A stretch of DNA of 64,000 bases from NCBI RefSeq assembly GCF_900111875.1, contig NZ_FOJU01000003.1, positions 124,001-188,000 of the forward strand. The letters run 5' to 3'. Positions 55,570 through 64,000 of the stretch are shown one piece after another (position 1 is the first letter of the stretch; each line of letters starts with the position of its first letter). Position numbers and translations under genes: made by a program. The notes under the pieces were generated by a model. It did no database searches. It was given only the letters and a program-made list of their open reading frames with translations, and was not told where the DNA came from. The DNA is from Poseidonocella pacifica. GTDB taxonomy: Bacteria; Pseudomonadota; Alphaproteobacteria; Rhodobacterales; Rhodobacteraceae.

Positions 55570-56211
55570 GTGACCTTATCCGGGCATCACATATCAAGTT
55601 CCGATCTGGCGACGAAGTTGCATCAACGTGCTTCCGGTGGTCGCGTCCTGTGCGCTATTGCCGGGGCACCTGCTTCCGGGAAATCGACCTTGGCCGACGA
55701 TCTCGCCGATAGGCTGAACCGCTCTGAGCCAGGGCTGGCCGCCGTTCTCCCGATGGATGGGTTCCATTACGACAACCTCTACCTCGAACCCCAAGGCATG
55801 CTTGCCCGCAAGGGCGCGCCAGAAACCTTCGATGTGGATGGTCTGGCCCATGTACTCGCGCGGCTACGGACCGACGATGGCTCAACCGTTGCCGTGCCGC
55901 TTTTCGACCGGTCGATCGAAATTGCTCGTGCTGGTGCTCGGGTGATACCTGCGTCGGTGCGCGTCGTGATCGCAGAGGGGAATTACCTGCTACTCGACCG
56001 CGACCCCTGGAGAGCTCTTGAACCGCTTTTCGATGTTACGGCGTTGGTGCCGGTCCCCGAGGCGGAACTGCGGCGCAGGCTAGAGATGCGCTGGGTTCGA
56101 TACGGGCTTTCAGCCGCAGAAATGCGGGCAAAGATCGATGGGAATGATCTGCCCAATGGCCGGCTCATCCAAGAAGAGAGCCGGCCACCAGATTTCATCA
56201 TGCAGCCCTGA
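55570..56211 (+). CDS. P-loop nucleoside/sugar kinase family protein (FrcK-like)
   Basis: A 213-residue P-loop kinase of the uridine kinase/pantothenate kinase-like group. Walker A is AIAGAPASGKSTLADD, then LPMDGFHYDNLYLEP, VPLFDRSIEIAR and VIAEGNYLLLDRDPWR. Relatives in rhizobia accompany fructose transport. I start it at GTG 55570, which has GGGAG; no ATG fits without running into the yebC terminator. Confidence 0.85.
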   Translation: MTLSGHHISSSDLATKLHQRASGGRVLCAIAGAPASGKSTLADDLADRLNRSEPGLAAVLPMDGFHYDNLYLEPQGMLARKGAPETFDVDGLAHVLARLRTDDGSTVAVPLFDRSIEIARAGARVIPASVRVVIAEGNYLLLDRDPWRALEPLFDVTALVPVPEAELRRRLEMRWVRYGLSAAEMRAKIDGNDLPNGRLIQEESRPPDFIMQP

Positions 56212-56226
56212 AGGGCCGCCAAACTC

Positions 56227-56847
56227 TTAGCGACGCGGGCCGCGGTTCATCTGGCGCAGTTGACCGTCGCCGTCGCGATCCATCCGCTCGACGACGTTCC
56301 CGAACCGATTGTCCATCTCTTCGCCTGAAATCTGGCCATCTCCGTCCGCATCGAGCTTCTGAAACAGGTCCACCATGCGCGCGCGGGTGTACTCCCGGTA
56401 GAGCGTATCGAACTCTTCGATGCTCAGCGCGCCGTCGCCCGATGCATCCACTTCGCCCACCTTTGCGGCGCGGAACTCATCGACTTCTGTTTGGGTGACC
56501 GCACCGTCGCCGTCGGCATCAATCTCGGCGAAGAGCGACTGAAAGAAGCCCGGCTCCTGCATCAGGCCACCTCGGCCCATGCCGCCCATCATGCCATGGC
56601 CGCGCGGCCCCTTGGCATGATGTTCACCGTGCTGCGCGCCTTTCTCGGCGCTGCGACCTTCGCCGCCGCGGCCTCCGTTGCCTCGGCCTTCCTCACCACG
56701 GGGGCCGCGTTCCTGCTCGGCGGCTGCGGCGCTCGGGGCGTCGGGAGTTGTGGTTTCGGAGCTTTGCGCAGTGGCGATCATCGCCCCACTGCCCAAAAGT
56801 GTCGCGACAAGGAAGGCGGTCGGAATAAGTTTTGAACGGGTCGTCAT
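56227..56847 (-). CDS. Secreted EF-hand calcium-binding protein
   Basis: A 206-residue protein with a signal peptide (LIPTAFLVATLLGSGAMIATAQ), a Gly/Arg/His-rich linker and four EF-hand loops: DADGDGAVTQTE, DASGDGALSIEE, DADGDGQISGEE and DRDGDGQL. It should bind calcium in the periplasm. It is divergent from a two-component system, with 10-bp-spaced repeats in between, which suggests that the response regulator controls it. Confidence 0.9.
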   Translation of the reverse strand: MTTRSKLIPTAFLVATLLGSGAMIATAQSSETTTPDAPSAAAAEQERGPRGEEGRGNGGRGGEGRSAEKGAQHGEHHAKGPRGHGMMGGMGRGGLMQEPGFFQSLFAEIDADGDGAVTQTEVDEFRAAKVGEVDASGDGALSIEEFDTLYREYTRARMVDLFQKLDADGDGQISGEEMDNRFGNVVERMDRDGDGQLRQMNRGPRR

Positions 56848-56951
56848 GAGAGGTTCTCCTGTAAAGGTCGTCTTTGCTTTGGCTGGGCGCATCGCCCTGC
56901 CCGTTTCACATGGGGTAGTGCTCGCAGCATTCTTAGGCTGACGCGAGCAGG

Positions 56952-56977
56952 GCTTTGTCGTGCTTTGTCGCGGCTTG
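56952..56977. promoter_or_regulatory. Direct repeats, candidate response-regulator site
   Basis: GCTTTGTCG at 56952-56960 and 56962-56970, exactly ten bases apart, with a partial third (GCTTG) at 56973-56977. OmpR-type regulators bind direct repeats one helical turn apart. It is located between the EF-hand gene and the regulator gene. Confidence 0.5.
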
Positions 56978-57078
56978 CCATTCTGATACGTTTTGCGACA
57001 ACTTTCCGTCGCTCGGCCTGTGCACCCCTCTGGCGCCCACACCACCCGGACCGCTAGAACCAAAGAGAAGGGGGCCCG

Positions 57079-57795
57079 ATGACAGACACAGCGGTCACAC
57101 AAATTCTCATCGTCGATGATGCTCGCGACATCCGGGAGCCGTTGGCGCAGTACCTGCGCAAGCAGGGGCTACGCACCCGAATGGCGGCCAGTGCCGCCGA
57201 AGCACGGATTGTGCTGGACGAAGCCTCGATCGATCTGGTGATCCTCGATGTCATGATGCCGGGAGAAGACGGGCTTTCGCTTTGCCGCGCATTGGTTGCG
57301 CGCGGAGGACCGCCCGTGATCCTGTTGACGGCAATGGCCGATGAAACCGACCGGATCGTAGGATTGGAGCTTGGCGCGGATGACTACGTGGTCAAACCGT
57401 TCAACCCCCGCGAGTTGCTCGCCCGGATTCGGGCCGTGCTGCGCCGTGCCCCCCCTACCCCGCCAACCGTCGACGCCACAGAGCGACGCTTTGCCGGTTG
57501 GACCCATATCCCGGCCACGCGAGAGTTGATCGACGCAGATGGCACGCGGACGGAACTTACCTCGGGCGAAAGCCGCCTGCTGACGGTCTTTCTGGACCAT
57601 CCGCGAACCGTGCTGAGCCGCATGCGTCTTCTTGATCTCACAGCGGGACGAGAGGCGAAGCCCTATGATCGCGCCATCGATAACACGATCAGCAGGCTCA
57701 GACGAAAGCTCGAAGATGATCCGAAATCACCTCGCCTTCTGGTGACCGAATGGGGCGGTGGCTATCTCTTGGCCGCCGATGTGGAGAAGGTTTGA
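57079..57795 (+). CDS. OmpR-family response regulator
   Basis: A 238-residue regulator with a receiver domain (acidic DD at 13-14, phospho-acceptor Asp in VILDVMMPGEDG, Lys in DDYVVKPFNPRELL). The DNA-binding winged helix follows (ELTSGESRLLTVFLDHP, YDRAIDNTISRLRRKLEDDP). The kinase gene begins within its stop codon. Confidence 0.95.
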   Translation: MTDTAVTQILIVDDARDIREPLAQYLRKQGLRTRMAASAAEARIVLDEASIDLVILDVMMPGEDGLSLCRALVARGGPPVILLTAMADETDRIVGLELGADDYVVKPFNPRELLARIRAVLRRAPPTPPTVDATERRFAGWTHIPATRELIDADGTRTELTSGESRLLTVFLDHPRTVLSRMRLLDLTAGREAKPYDRAIDNTISRLRRKLEDDPKSPRLLVTEWGGGYLLAADVEKV

Positions 57796-59120
57796 ACCCG
57801 GGCGCGTATCTTCCCCGCGGGCTGGCAGCACGGTTCGTCCTGCTCCTGACCGCGGCGCTGTTGGCCGCAAACCTCGCGGCGCTGGTCTTGCTCGCGGTGC
57901 AGAGAGAGCGGCTCGACCGGCAAGCACGGCTGACGCTGGAGGTAGAGCGGGTGGCCGCGCTGGTGCCAGCACTGGAATCGCTCGCCCCGGACCGCCGGGC
58001 GTCTCTCGTCGCCGAGGCATCTCGTCGCTCAGCCCGGGTCACGCTCTCTCAACGACCATCCTTGCGCGAAACCGCACTCGACGCGCGGTCCGAGGATCTG
58101 GCCGCCCGGCTACAGGAAACCCTGCCCGGCCGCGACATTCGCGTGCGCGTTATCGACAGACGCGAAGGGTTCCGTCAGGCACGGGCCATCGCGGTGTCAA
58201 TTCGCCTGAACACACTTGCTGGACCCCGGCTATGGCTCAACCTGCGATCCGCGTCGCCCCCTCGGGAGACTTTCCCCGGCCCGAACGAAGGCTTGCTGAT
58301 GCTCGGCCTCGGACTGTCGCTTCTGGCTGTGCTGGGCGTCGGGACGCTGTTTATTTCACGCCTCACGCGCCCCTTGCGCGAGCTTGCCCGCGCAGCCCGT
58401 GCGGCGGGACGCGGTGATCGCGCGGTTCGCGTACCCGAAGGTGGCGCCCGCGAAATGCGCGATGCCGCTTCGGCCTTCAACGATATGCAGGCCCGGATCG
58501 AACAGTTTGAAACCGAACGGATGCGGCTTCTGGCGGCCGTGGGGCATGATCTGCGCACGCCGATCACAAGTTTGCGCCTTCGCGTCGAAATGCTCGATGA
58601 AGAGGAAGCCGCGCCAATGATCCGCACGCTTGAGGAAATGACCGTGATGGCAAACGGTCTCATTGCCTATGCAAAAGGCACGGGAGACGCCGAACACCCC
58701 GTCGAGCTTGCACTGAGGCCATTGCTTGCCCGGCTCACCGAAACGCTCGGCGGTCGTCTCTCCCCCGGCCGAGAGGTCAGCATCAAGGGACGACCTGTCG
58801 CTCTTGGTCGTGCCTTCGGAAATCTCATCGACAATGCGACGCGCTACGGCGGCGATCCCGAAGTTCGCGTGCGGCAAGAGGACGGCGATGCCGTCGTCAC
58901 GATTGAGGATGATGGCCCGGGCATCCCCGAGGACCGTATATCGGACATGTTCGAGCCGTTCACCCGTGGCGAGCCCTCTCGCAATACTGATACCGGTGGC
59001 GCGGGCCTCGGCCTGTCGATCGCGCGGGCAATCATTGCGGGACATGGCGGGACGCTGACGCTCGAAAACCGGTCGCCGCGCGGCTTGATTGCCACGGTCC
59101 GACTGTCTGCGGCTGAATAG
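57792..59120 (+). CDS. Membrane sensor histidine kinase
   Basis: A 442-residue sensor kinase: membrane helix at about 14-38 (FVLLLTAALLAANLAALVLL), a periplasmic loop of about 130 residues, a second helix (LLMLGLGLSLLAVLGVGTLF), HAMP, the HisKA box VGHDLRTPITSLRLRVE and an ATPase domain (NLIDNATRYGG, DDGPGIP, GGAGLGLSIARAI). The start is TTG at 57792, overlapping the regulator's TGA, with GGAGAAGG upstream. Signal unknown; the divergent calcium-binding protein hints at a cation or envelope signal. Confidence 0.93.
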   Translation: MNPGAYLPRGLAARFVLLLTAALLAANLAALVLLAVQRERLDRQARLTLEVERVAALVPALESLAPDRRASLVAEASRRSARVTLSQRPSLRETALDARSEDLAARLQETLPGRDIRVRVIDRREGFRQARAIAVSIRLNTLAGPRLWLNLRSASPPRETFPGPNEGLLMLGLGLSLLAVLGVGTLFISRLTRPLRELARAARAAGRGDRAVRVPEGGAREMRDAASAFNDMQARIEQFETERMRLLAAVGHDLRTPITSLRLRVEMLDEEEAAPMIRTLEEMTVMANGLIAYAKGTGDAEHPVELALRPLLARLTETLGGRLSPGREVSIKGRPVALGRAFGNLIDNATRYGGDPEVRVRQEDGDAVVTIEDDGPGIPEDRISDMFEPFTRGEPSRNTDTGGAGLGLSIARAIIAGHGGTLTLENRSPRGLIATVRLSAAE

Positions 59121-59157
59121 ATCTTGCATCGCGCTTCGCGCCCGACAAAAGAGGGCC

Positions 59158-59748
59158 ATGGCAAAGCTCTATTTTCACTATTCGACCATGAATGCCGGCA
59201 AATCGACGGTTCTGTTGCAGGCGGCTCATAACTATCAGGAACGCGGCATGGCGGTATATCTGCTGACTGCCGCACTCGACGAACGCGCCGGCACAGGCCG
59301 AATTGCCTCACGGATCGGGATCGGCGCAGAAGCAGAGACGTTTTCCGAAACCGATGATCTTTTCGAGCGGATTGCCCAACGAAAGCAAAGCGGCCCTTGT
59401 GCCTGCATCTTTGTGGATGAGGCACAATTCCTCTCCGACGCTCAGGTTTGGCAACTCGCTCGCGCGGTGGATGACCTCAACCTGCCCGTGATGTGCTATG
59501 GGCTACGCGTTGATTTTCGAGGAAAGTTGTTTCCCGGCTCGGCTTCGCTTCTGGCCCTGTCGGACGAATTGCGTGAGGTGCGCACCATCTGTCACTGCGG
59601 GCGCAAGGCCACCATGGTTACACGGCTTGGTCCCGATGGACGCGCGTTGACCGAAGGCGGGCAAGTAGAAATAGGCGGAAATGAGCGCTACGTTAGCCTT
59701 TGCCGTCGCCATTGGCGTGATGCCATGGGAGAGGCGCCCGGGGCCTGA
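59158..59748 (+). CDS. tdk: Thymidine kinase
   Basis: A 196-residue type II thymidine kinase. P-loop is STMNAGKST, Walker B-like FVDEAQFLSDAQ, lasso region GLRVDFRGKLFPGSASLLALSD, and a zinc site of two cysteine pairs (CHCGRKA and a later Cys). It salvages thymidine to TMP. ATG 59158 has GAGGG. Confidence 0.96.
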   Translation: MAKLYFHYSTMNAGKSTVLLQAAHNYQERGMAVYLLTAALDERAGTGRIASRIGIGAEAETFSETDDLFERIAQRKQSGPCACIFVDEAQFLSDAQVWQLARAVDDLNLPVMCYGLRVDFRGKLFPGSASLLALSDELREVRTICHCGRKATMVTRLGPDGRALTEGGQVEIGGNERYVSLCRRHWRDAMGEAPGA

Positions 59749-59782
59749 TATGGCCCAAGCCCCGAGATCGCGCAGGCAAGGA

Positions 59783-60892
59783 TCAGGCGCGCTCAACCAC
59801 CACAGACCCGACCGAGTAGCCTGCGCCAAATGAGCAGATGACGCCCAGATCACCCGGAACAAGATCGTCGGAATAGTGCGAGAATGCGATGATCGACCCG
59901 GCGGACGACGTATTTGCGTAATCCTGCAGGATATTGGGTTGTTCTCCCGGCTCTGCATCCCGGCCCAACACCTTGCGACCGATGAAGTCGTTCATCGTCT
60001 TGTTCGCCTGATGCAGCCACAGCCTGCGCAGGTCGCTCGCGGCGATAGCCTCGTCCGAAAGGTGCGAAAGAATATGGTCGGAAACCATCGGCACCACTTC
60101 CTTGAAGACCTTTCGCCCGTTCTGGCGAAACTGCATGTCCCGGCGGTCGGGCAGATCCTGCCCTTCTTCACGCGCACGTCGCAAGAAACCGTTGTTGTTG
60201 CGAATGTTGTTGGAGAACTGGGTCGCGCAGCGGGTTGAGCGCACACGGAAGAATGGCCCTTGGGCATCCTCCTCACGTTCGATCAAGACCGCCGTACACA
60301 CGTCTCCGAAGATGAAGTGGCAATCCCGATCCCGCCATTCCAGATGCGCGGAGCAGATCTCGGGGCTGATCACGAGCGCGCGCCGAACGCTTCCGGTCCG
60401 GATCATATCGGACGCGGTCTGAATACCGAATGTAGCCGAGGAGCATGCGACATTCATATCGAAGGCAAATCCCGACGCCCCAAGAAGCTGTTGGATTTCC
60501 ACGGCGATTGCGGGATAGGGACGTTCGTGATTGGACGCAGCACAGAGCACCAAATCAACCTCCGCGCCAGTTCGCCCAGCCGAGGCCAGTGCCTTCCCCG
60601 CCGCGTCCGCTGCCATTTCAGCCATGACAGACGGCTCATCGTCCTCCCGCTCACGCAGACGGGGATGCATTATACCGGGATCGAGAATGCCACTCTTGTT
60701 CAGCACGAAACGTTGCCCGATTCCGCTCGCCTTCACGATGAATTCCGACGACGAGAGCGGTATCTGATCCGCCTCGACGCGGGACGCATTTTGCTGCGCG
60801 GCGTAGCTGTTGAAGGCTTCCACGAGTTCATCGTTCGTGATGACCTCGCGCGGGGTGAAAACCCCGGTACCGGTGATTGCTGGCTTGTGCAT
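59783..60892 (-). CDS. Beta-ketoacyl-ACP synthase III (FabH-like, long form)
   Basis: A 369-residue KASIII. The catalytic triad is visible: Cys in MNVACSSATFG, His in WLHQANKTMN and Asn in DYANTSSAGS. It is longer than standard FabH (about 320), with insertions near residues 40-80 and 215-250, so it may condense a special acyl group rather than start general fatty-acid synthesis. It is convergent with tdk. Confidence 0.9.
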   Translation of the reverse strand: MHKPAITGTGVFTPREVITNDELVEAFNSYAAQQNASRVEADQIPLSSSEFIVKASGIGQRFVLNKSGILDPGIMHPRLREREDDEPSVMAEMAADAAGKALASAGRTGAEVDLVLCAASNHERPYPAIAVEIQQLLGASGFAFDMNVACSSATFGIQTASDMIRTGSVRRALVISPEICSAHLEWRDRDCHFIFGDVCTAVLIEREEDAQGPFFRVRSTRCATQFSNNIRNNNGFLRRAREEGQDLPDRRDMQFRQNGRKVFKEVVPMVSDHILSHLSDEAIAASDLRRLWLHQANKTMNDFIGRKVLGRDAEPGEQPNILQDYANTSSAGSIIAFSHYSDDLVPGDLGVICSFGAGYSVGSVVVERA

Positions 60893-61101
60893 CGCTGTTT
60901 CCCGTATCCCAGACGTCCGGCCAGAAACGCGGACAAACGGTCGGGGTCAACCCCCAAGCCATCTGTTTCCCGTGGCGGCACTTTTTGAACATAGTCCAAA
61001 ACTATGCCGCTGGCGACGTGGGAGGGGGCGGTTCACGCGACTTGATCGCGCGCACTTTGTACCGCCGCCCATCCAATCCGGCCCTAGGCAGTCGGGCGCA
61101 G

Positions 61102-62052
61102 CTAGACCGCGTTGGGCAAGTCCTCTCCCGCGAAGAAGGCGCGCAGGTTTTCCACCGCCATGAGTCCCATGTCCTCGCGCACCTCTAGCGCCGCAGTCCC
61201 GAGATGCGGCAGGAGCGTCACGTTCTCTCGCGCGATGAGCGCGGCCGGCACTTTCGGTTCATGCTCATAGACATCCAGTCCCGCGCCCGCGATCTCTCCG
61301 GCATCGAGCGCCGCGATCAGGGCCGCTTCGTCGACGATGTCACCTCGCGCGATATTGACGAAATGCGCCGTAGGCTTCATCGCCGCGAACAGATTGGCCC
61401 CAACGAGGTGATGGGTTTCCGAGCCACCGGGCACTGCGACCACGACCACATCGGATGCCGCGCCGACCTCTTCAAGACTCCCGAGTTGCTTTGCGGGGAA
61501 ATCCATCTCCTTGGGGGAACGATTGTGGTAGACAATCTGCATGCCAAACCCGAAATGCGCGCGCTTCGCGATGGCCTGACCGATGCGGCCCATACCGAGG
61601 ATGCCGAGGGTCTTGCCGCTCATGTGCTGGCCCAGCATCTGCACAGGGTGCCACCCGTCCCACTTGCCGGTTCGCACCAAACGCTCCCCCTCGCCGGCTC
61701 GACGGCAAGACATGAGCATCAACGTGAGTGCGATATCGGCCGTCGCGTCCGTCACCGCGCCGGGAGTATTGGTGACGGCGATGCCCACAGCGCGAGCGGC
61801 ATCAACATCGATATGATTATAGCCGACCCCAAAATTTGCGAGGATCCGGCACCGATGGCGTCCCTCCTCGAAGATCGTCGCGTTGAACATATCGCCAAGC
61901 GTGGGCAACACCCCATCATAGAGCGCCAGAGAGGCACGCATTTCCGCGCGGCCCATCGGCGTCGTCTTTTCGCGAAGTTCGATTTCGAAGTGCTTCTCCG
62001 CCTCTGCCAAGACTTTATCAGGCAAGGGCCGTGTCACCAGTATTCTCGTCAA
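61102..62052 (-). CDS. D-2-hydroxyacid dehydrogenase, glyoxylate/hydroxypyruvate reductase type
   Basis: A 316-residue NAD(P)-dependent dehydrogenase. Rossmann motif GILGMGRIGQAIAKRA, catalytic Arg in NIARGDIVDEAAL, Glu in DVYEHEPKVP and His in LLPHLGTA. FGVGYNHIDVDAARAVG is typical of the glycerate/glyoxylate branch. The start is TTG 62052, overlapping the csaA stop (TTGA), with GGAGG upstream. Confidence 0.93.
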   Translation of the reverse strand: MTRILVTRPLPDKVLAEAEKHFEIELREKTTPMGRAEMRASLALYDGVLPTLGDMFNATIFEEGRHRCRILANFGVGYNHIDVDAARAVGIAVTNTPGAVTDATADIALTLMLMSCRRAGEGERLVRTGKWDGWHPVQMLGQHMSGKTLGILGMGRIGQAIAKRAHFGFGMQIVYHNRSPKEMDFPAKQLGSLEEVGAASDVVVVAVPGGSETHHLVGANLFAAMKPTAHFVNIARGDIVDEAALIAALDAGEIAGAGLDVYEHEPKVPAALIARENVTLLPHLGTAALEVREDMGLMAVENLRAFFAGEDLPNAV

Positions 62053-62387
62053 TGCATCTTTCCTCCCAAAGGCACTTTCAGATCAGGTCCGATCAGCACG
62101 ACCTCACCATCAGCGTCGGGCAACCCAAGCACGAGGACTTCCGACATGAAAGGGCCGATCTGTCGCGGGGGAAAGTTCACCACCGCCAGCACCTGTTTTC
62201 CGACCAACGCCTCGGGCGTGTAATGCGCGGTAATCTGTGCCGAGGATTTGCGCTCACCTATATCGCCACCAAAATCGATCCAAAGTTTGAACGCCGGTTT
62301 GCGCGCCTCGGGAAAGGGTTCGCTCCGCAGGATACGGCCTACACGAATGTCGATTTTCTGAAACTCGTCATAACTGATCTCAGCCAC
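62049..62387 (-). CDS. csaA: tRNA-binding protein, CsaA family
   Basis: A 112-residue OB-fold protein like CsaA and the C-terminal domain of MetRS (FQKIDIRVGRILRSEPFPEARKPA in part, then LVGKQVLAVVNFPPRQIG). It binds tRNA or unfolded chains. GTG 62387 overlaps the proC stop by eight bases. It is part of the ybjN-like/proC/csaA/dehydrogenase operon. Confidence 0.94.
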   Translation of the reverse strand: MAEISYDEFQKIDIRVGRILRSEPFPEARKPAFKLWIDFGGDIGERKSSAQITAHYTPEALVGKQVLAVVNFPPRQIGPFMSEVLVLGLPDADGEVVLIGPDLKVPLGGKMH

Positions 62388-63195
62388 GCGAAAGCTCCCT
62401 CGATCGCTCGGCTGCCGCGCCGATCGTGCGGATCATGAGGGGTGGCAGCCCATTCTCCTTGTTCATGAGTTGCTTCAGCCCGGCCTGTGTCGTGCCGTTG
62501 GGGCTGGTGACGTTCTCGCGAAGAATGGCCGGGCTTTCCTCCGCGGATCTGGCCAATGCGCCCGCACCGGCCACGGTGATCTTTGCCAGTTCAAGCGCCA
62601 ATTCTTCCGACAGCCCCTGCGCCACGCCAGCGGCCGTCATGCACTCGATCATATGAAACACGTACGCCGGGCCGGACCCGCTCAGCCCGGTCACCGCATC
62701 CATCTGCTCCTCGGCCTCAAGGCGAACAACCTCCCCGATCGCGCGCAACAGTTTTTCGGCAAGATCGAGGTGCCCCTCACCGGCGCGATCATTGCCGATC
62801 ATCGCGGTGATCCCCTGCCCTATGGCCGCCGGGGTGTTGGGCATTGCGCGGATGATCGGCGCTTTCGATCCCAAGTGCCGCTCGAACGTGGCGAGGGAGG
62901 TTCCGGCAGCGACGGATATGAAAAGCGTCGCCCCTCCGCCCATCGCCGCTAGGTCGGGCAATGCCTCCGTCATCATCTGCGGTTTGACGGCGATCAGGAC
63001 GACGGCTGGAGTTTCGGGAAGCGGTGCGTTGACGCGAATTCCGGCCTCCGAAAGCCAAGGCGCAGGCGACGGATCGCGGACCCAGACAGCTTCGGGAGGA
63101 ACCCCGCCATCGATCCAACCGCGCAGCATGGCCGATCCCATCTTGCCGCAACCTATCAGCACCAAGCCTCTTCGGGCGACGTCCTCAAACTCCAT
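62380..63195 (-). CDS. proC: Pyrroline-5-carboxylate reductase
   Basis: A 271-residue enzyme of the last step of proline synthesis. N-terminal LVLIGCGKMGSAMLRGW, then IIRAMPNTPAAIGQGITAM and GLSGSGPAYVFHMIE, and the C-terminal TSPNGTTQAGLKQL. ATG 63195 has AGGAGG five bases upstream; two upstream ATGs lack such a site. Confidence 0.96.
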   Translation of the reverse strand: MEFEDVARRGLVLIGCGKMGSAMLRGWIDGGVPPEAVWVRDPSPAPWLSEAGIRVNAPLPETPAVVLIAVKPQMMTEALPDLAAMGGGATLFISVAAGTSLATFERHLGSKAPIIRAMPNTPAAIGQGITAMIGNDRAGEGHLDLAEKLLRAIGEVVRLEAEEQMDAVTGLSGSGPAYVFHMIECMTAAGVAQGLSEELALELAKITVAGAGALARSAEESPAILRENVTSPNGTTQAGLKQLMNKENGLPPLMIRTIGAAAERSRELSRG

Positions 63196-63256
63196 TCGTT
63201 CCTCCTGCTCCCTGCTCATCGCAATCACGTCCGCCGCCTCTGCGATCCCCGGCGGC

Positions 63257-63757
63257 TCAGGCGCGACCGTAGGCTTCGGCAATGGCGACTTGAAGCGCTT
63301 CTGCGGGTGTGCTCCCGCTCCAACTCACGAGTTGGAATGCCGGATAGAACCGTTCCGCGTTGAGAACAGACGATGTAATCAGGGTCGCGATCTGTTCTGG
63401 CGTCGCCGCCTGCCCTCCGGCAAGAACCAAGCCGTACCGAAAGACCATGAGCTTCTCACGGTTCCACCAAGAGAAAGCTCCGGTCCAGCACTGCTCGTTC
63501 ACAAGGTTGAGAAGCTCATAGAGCTCACCGGCCTTCTCTCCGGGAGGCTCCATTTCGAAGGTACAGACAAGGCGCAGCGTCTCGTCATATCCGGACCAGG
63601 CAAGCGTGATTGAATACGTGCGCCACTGACCCTCGACTGCCATGGCGATTTGATCGTCACCGATACGGTCGAATTCCCACGCATGATCTGCGGCAAGGTT
63701 TTCGACGATGTCGATTGGGTGAATGTCGTCGTCTATGAACTGCTCGGACAGTGCCAT
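63257..63757 (-). CDS. YbjN domain protein
   Basis: A 166-residue protein of the YbjN family (WEFDRIGDDQIAMAVEGQWRTY in part, LYELLNLVNEQCWTGAFSWW, and NAERFYPAFQLVSW). These resemble type III secretion chaperones in fold; the cellular role is not established. It is the first gene of the operon that continues with proC. Confidence 0.92.
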   Translation of the reverse strand: MALSEQFIDDDIHPIDIVENLAADHAWEFDRIGDDQIAMAVEGQWRTYSITLAWSGYDETLRLVCTFEMEPPGEKAGELYELLNLVNEQCWTGAFSWWNREKLMVFRYGLVLAGGQAATPEQIATLITSSVLNAERFYPAFQLVSWSGSTPAEALQVAIAEAYGRA

Positions 63758-63942
63758 TGGGCCACCTCATGTGCTATAGCGCCCGGGACGAATAGCACCC
63801 CAAGCGCTCGGTGCCGTCTCAAGACAGGGCAGAAACTGCACCCTGACTTACCAAATATGGTGGGGTCAAACCCAGGCACGTGTAAAGCAAAATCTTGGGG
63901 ATATCCCCGACAAGTTGTGGATAGAGAGCCGTTTGGCCCAAT

Positions 63943-64000
63943 ATGAGCGATGCTGTGGGGCGGCCCTTTCAAACCACTCTGGTGTCTGGGCGACATAATG
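63943..64000 (+). CDS. Possible start of a rightward gene, cut by the window edge
   Basis: ATG 63943 opens a frame (MSDAVGRPFQTTLVSGRHN) that runs off the end. It is divergent from the YbjN gene across 185 bp. Too short to identify, and no clear ribosome-binding site is seen. Confidence 0.35.
   Translation, partial: MSDAVGRPFQTTLVSGRHN

Noticed and set aside
63914-63925. TTGTGGATA resembling a DnaA box near the right edge
   Set aside because: A single imperfect box without an AT-rich region or neighbouring dnaA/parAB genes is not evidence of an origin.

Overview
The window looks like chromosomal DNA of a marine alphaproteobacterium of the Rhodobacterales (Roseobacter group). This rests on protein style and gene neighbourhoods: SUV3-like helicase / S4 protein / ferredoxin FdxA / CarD; alaS-DUF1330; recA with a GTTC-N7-GTTC SOS box; murA-DUF2948; TRAP transporters. 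No marker gene places it more precisely. Coding is dense, GC-rich and often overlapping (ATGA, TGATG, TTGA junctions).

Layout. 0-13.3 kb: a leftward polyamine-type ABC uptake and catabolic operon of up to 13 genes, with a divergent double-winged-helix GntR regulator at its head. It holds two permeases, two ATPases, two paralogous binding proteins (one exported by Tat, one without a signal peptide), two short-chain dehydrogenases, a NodB-type deacetylase/imidase, a CobW GTPase, an asparaginase-like amidase and a Crp/Fnr regulator. The substrate is unknown, but the enzymes suggest an amide or cyclic imide. 13.4-28.5 kb: housekeeping genes (carD, fdxA, S4 protein, helicase, SCP2 protein and lipase, yciB, ftsY, xseA, purD, an MsbA-like exporter). 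28.6-33.2 kb: a gluconate-type locus with a LacI-family repressor, tandem operators, gluconokinase and a three-gene TRAP transporter. 33.2-39.6 kb: alaS, recA, DUF2948, murA, a 47-residue protein and tRNA-Thr(GGT).

39.69-48.90 kb: a 9.2-kb integrative element in the tRNA-Thr gene, bounded by exact 35-bp repeats, with an integrase next to the tRNA and paired arm-type repeats at both ends. Its cargo is rich in nucleic-acid enzymes: a thermonuclease-like protein, an SH3/Excalibur-like protein, an EVE-GIY-YIG fusion (type IV restriction-like), a serine recombinase with a palindromic promoter, a zinc-finger protein and RNase HI. It also has a decayed gene and a pure AGC microsatellite.

48.9-64 kb: transporters, then a compact cysteine-protease module at 52.4-54.6 kb: a C1A papain-like peptidase without signal peptide, a stand-alone copy of its C-terminal domain, and a chagasin-type inhibitor overlapping it. 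yebC, a small kinase, an EF-hand protein divergent from a two-component system with 10-bp-spaced repeats between them, tdk, a FabH-like synthase and a ybjN-like/proC/csaA/2-hydroxyacid dehydrogenase operon follow.

The two most likely undescribed systems are the peptidase / domain partner / chagasin module and the EVE-GIY-YIG protein on the tRNA-Thr island. The uptake operon with a cytosolic binding-protein paralogue coupled to a CobW GTPase is third.
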